From positions 1 through 16,824 of the forward strand of contig JAEXTA010000185.1 in assembly GCA_023453665.1 (NCBI GenBank): a stretch of 16,824 bases of DNA, written 5' to 3'. The stretch is from Bacteroidota bacterium (GTDB taxonomy: Bacteria > Bacteroidota > Ignavibacteria > Ignavibacteriales > Ignavibacteriaceae). The notes under the pieces are model-generated. The model was given only the letters and a program-made list of their open reading frames with translations, searched no databases and was not told where the DNA came from. How positions within the stretch are numbered: position 1 is the stretch's first letter; the number at the start of each line of letters is the position of its first letter. Both the position numbers and the translations under genes were made by a program. This document shows, piece after piece, positions 16,301-16,824 of the stretch.

Positions 16301-16399
16301 TGATTGAGCAAATGAACTGCTGCAAATCACAAAGGATAAAACGAAAAGTAGATTCAGCAAAATCATTTTATTGAACGAAAAGTATTTAGTAGACTCCAT
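13367..16399 (-). CDS. Large secreted BNR/VPS10-like beta-propeller protein with T9SS sorting domain
   Basis: This 1010-residue protein has a signal peptide at about 1-32 (ending SSSFAQ). The N-terminal part contains MPGWKLYKRWEYFWEQRVN (77-95), a segment I recall from other large exported propeller proteins of this group. About twelve BNR units follow between 165 and 805, such as RTTNGGTSW (171-179), KSTDGGTTW (236-244), KSTNGGTSW (282-290), KTTNGGTSW (487-495) and ESTNGGTSW (716-724). GLQDNG (523-528) and GTYGRGLWE (797-805) are typical of VPS10/sortilin-like propellers. The fibronectin III-like domain is at about 811-910 and the T9SS tail at 916-1010 (SLEQNYPNPFNPSTSIQY, ending RKMILMK). 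Binding or adhesion at the cell surface is likely; no enzyme site is seen. A short repeat encodes MSNVKGQMSN in the fibronectin-like domain. It lies 32 nt behind another cargo gene. Confidence 0.92.
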   Translation of the reverse strand: MESTKYFSFNKMILLNLLFVLSFVICSSSFAQSQRTIQPLTENTSSFYEIQRSMNDYWLSKNAADGFVNENGSRSKMPGWKLYKRWEYFWEQRVNQSTGEFPSTNSVIEYEKYLKSGYQLNKTTYDESWTNLGTNSSDGGYAGIGRINCIAFHPTDVNTFWVGSPSGGIWRTTNGGTSWTILNDNQLVLGVSDIVIPSDYATSNTIYIATGDRDGGSMWSLSGGQSADNVSIGVLKSTDGGTTWNTTGLSYAKNLGKKVFSLVIHPSDNSMLFASTTDGVFKSTNGGTSWVQKSNYPVWRIAFKPGDPTVMYGTEIYSGDQYFDKSTNTGETWIDVTFGSGADARRTELTVTPADPNIVYLLTCNLNGGVNGVYKSTNSGASFTVVNAGSPAGMLGYYTDGSGGNGGQGSYDWCIAVSPTDANTVFIGGITTWKSTNGGTTFTANTNWTSYSGYNISGVPVTHADKHCLAYQNSSVLFEGNDGGIYKTTNGGTSWIDLSDGLVISQIYRIGVSQTSQTTVLTGLQDNGTKLYNSGWTDVKGGDGMECIVDPTNSNYMYATYVRGQITRSINGFTNWITEVDISANIPAGQPAGQSPTGAWVTPYVMDKNSSTTLFAGYDRIWKTTNRGNNWTSASQVLSASDKLRSLAIAPSNSNVLYTADRTNMWKTTNGGSTNWTALTIPTTSLYVTYIAVKEDDPNTVWITYGGYSDGIKVYESTNGGTSWTNISTGLPNLPVMCIVHYKAATNRNVLFVGTDVGVYVKDGSNNWASFNNGLPNVVVSELDIYYGGVTNKLRAGTYGRGLWETNIDATLPVELSSFTASIKNNFVLLNWSTKTETNNFGFEIERMSNVKGQMSNEWNNIGFMNGGGNSNSPISYVYEDKSVTSGKYSYRLKQIDNDGQYSYSNIVEVDVSVPDKFSLEQNYPNPFNPSTSIQYAVGNRQYVSLKVYDVLGNEVATLVNEYKTAGTYEVEFDASSLSSGVYYYQLKAGDPSSSSGQGFVQTRKMILMK
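13406..13431. repeat. 26-nt dispersed repeat, copy 3 (in the 1010-residue protein tail)
   Basis: Identical over 26 nt to 7691-7716 and 9697-9722, in the same frame and the same loop of the T9SS tail, and read as part of DPSSSSGQ. Confidence 0.85.
13573..13586. repeat. Tandem heptamer ATTGCCT x2 within the sorting domain
   Basis: Same pair as at 9864-9877. It encodes part of GNRQY between the first two strands of the tail. Confidence 0.5.
13828..13859. repeat. Short direct repeat inside the fibronectin-like domain, 21-nt period
   Basis: CATTTGACATT occurs at 13828-13838 and 13849-13859, so the spacing is exactly seven codons. It encodes MSNVKGQMSN (848-857). The paralogous domains in the window have shorter, unrelated text here (ERKTLNNKDW and QRKVNGSW), so this looks like a small in-frame insertion. 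Confidence 0.6.
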
Positions 16400-16431
16400 T
16401 TTTTAACCTGTAATTTTTTTATAACACTTTT

Positions 16432-16824
16432 TTATTTCACCAACACCATCTTCTTAGTCATTTTGAACTCACCTGCGTTAAGTGAATAGAAATACACACC
16501 GCTAGCCAGTTGTGAAGCATTAAACACAATTTCATAACTGCCAGCGGGTTTTACTTCGTTTACCAAGGTTGCAACTTCACTTCCGAGAATATCATAAATG
16601 CGTAGAAGCACGCGCGTAGGGGACGCATAATATGCGTCCCCTACGGTGTAGCGAATTTTAGTAGTTGGGTTAAACGGGTTGGGGAAGTTTTGCTCTAAGG
16701 AAAAAGTAAGAGGTAATGATAAATCAACTTCCACTACATTTGAATATGTGAATGAACCATCAAAATCAATCTGTTTTAATCTGTAAGAATATCTACCGGC
16801 AGAAACGGTGGAATCAATAAAATT
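16432..16824 (-). CDS. C-terminal part of a T9SS cargo protein, 5' end outside the window
   Basis: The frame is open from the right window edge to the stop at 16432, giving 130 residues. It begins in a fibronectin III-like domain (NFIDSTVSAGRYSYRLKQID, then FDGSFTYSNVVEV). This is the same domain that precedes the tail in three other genes here. The T9SS type A tail follows (FSLEQNFPNPFNPTTKIRY, ending KKMVLVK). A GTG at 16734 is an internal valine and not a start. The loop after IRY is five residues longer than in the other tails and is encoded by a perfect 31-nt palindrome. The gene is 32 nt upstream of the 1010-residue gene and may head or continue the same operon. The function of the missing N-terminal part cannot be told. 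Confidence 0.9.
   Translation of the reverse strand, partial: NFIDSTVSAGRYSYRLKQIDFDGSFTYSNVVEVDLSLPLTFSLEQNFPNPFNPTTKIRYTVGDAYYASPTRVLLRIYDILGSEVATLVNEVKPAGSYEIVFNASQLASGVYFYSLNAGEFKMTKKMVLVK
16615..16645. repeat. Perfect 31-nt palindrome within a sorting domain
   Basis: The arm CGTAGGGGACGCATA (16615-16629) and its exact complement (16631-16645) flank one central base. It is GC-rich against an AT-rich background and is read in frame, contributing most of the extra residues in GDAYYASPTR. It looks like a dispersed REP-like palindrome that has landed in coding DNA. Confidence 0.85.

Noticed and set aside
16432..16734. A separate 100-residue gene starting at GTG 16734
   Set aside because: The frame continues upstream through YRLKQIDFDGSFTYSNV into the window edge, so the GTG is an internal valine of a larger cargo protein.

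Overview
The window is AT-rich DNA. Nearly every gene encodes an exported protein, and six of them end in the type IX secretion (T9SS) sorting domain with the signature NYPNPFNPST. That wording of the signature, the beta-propeller-rich secretome and the Shine-Dalgarno-poor starts point to the Bacteroidota/Chlorobi group, most likely Ignavibacteria or a close relative. The lineage is inferred from protein style only, because no rRNA or tRNA lies in the window.

Layout. On the minus strand, reading from the right edge leftwards: a 5'-truncated T9SS cargo gene (16432-16824), a 1010-residue BNR/VPS10-like propeller cargo (13367-16399), a secreted helical-repeat protein with no sorting domain (12154-13329), a 14-repeat YCF48-like propeller cargo (9658-12060) and a five-heme cytochrome with a T9SS tail (7652-9553). 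Gaps are 32, 37, 93 and 104 nt with no strong terminator, so this may be one operon. A plus-strand M1-like metallopeptidase (5279-7597) converges on it. Divergent from the peptidase is another minus-strand cargo gene (3209-4993), closed by a clear intrinsic terminator. Then come a secreted M23 peptidase with an N-terminal propeller (712-2958) and, 16 nt behind it, a propeller gene whose frame is interrupted by a stop (1-695).

How they fit together. The proteins look like a cell-surface set: propellers for binding or scaffolding, two metallopeptidase-like proteins, and a cytochrome that may be moved to the outer surface. No T9SS machinery gene is present, so this is a cargo cluster, not the secretion system.

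The most unusual signal is at DNA level. The segments encoding the sorting domains carry short repeats that are translated in frame: three identical 26-nt copies (core CCTGAGCTTGACGAAGG) in one loop, a perfect 31-nt palindrome in another loop of a different gene, and heptamer repeats in the same loop of two further genes. Two of the tails are also about 90% identical over 324 nt without gaps. Other points of interest are the heme protein fused to a T9SS tail, an M1 peptidase lacking the GAMEN glutamate, and an in-frame stop in the leftmost gene.
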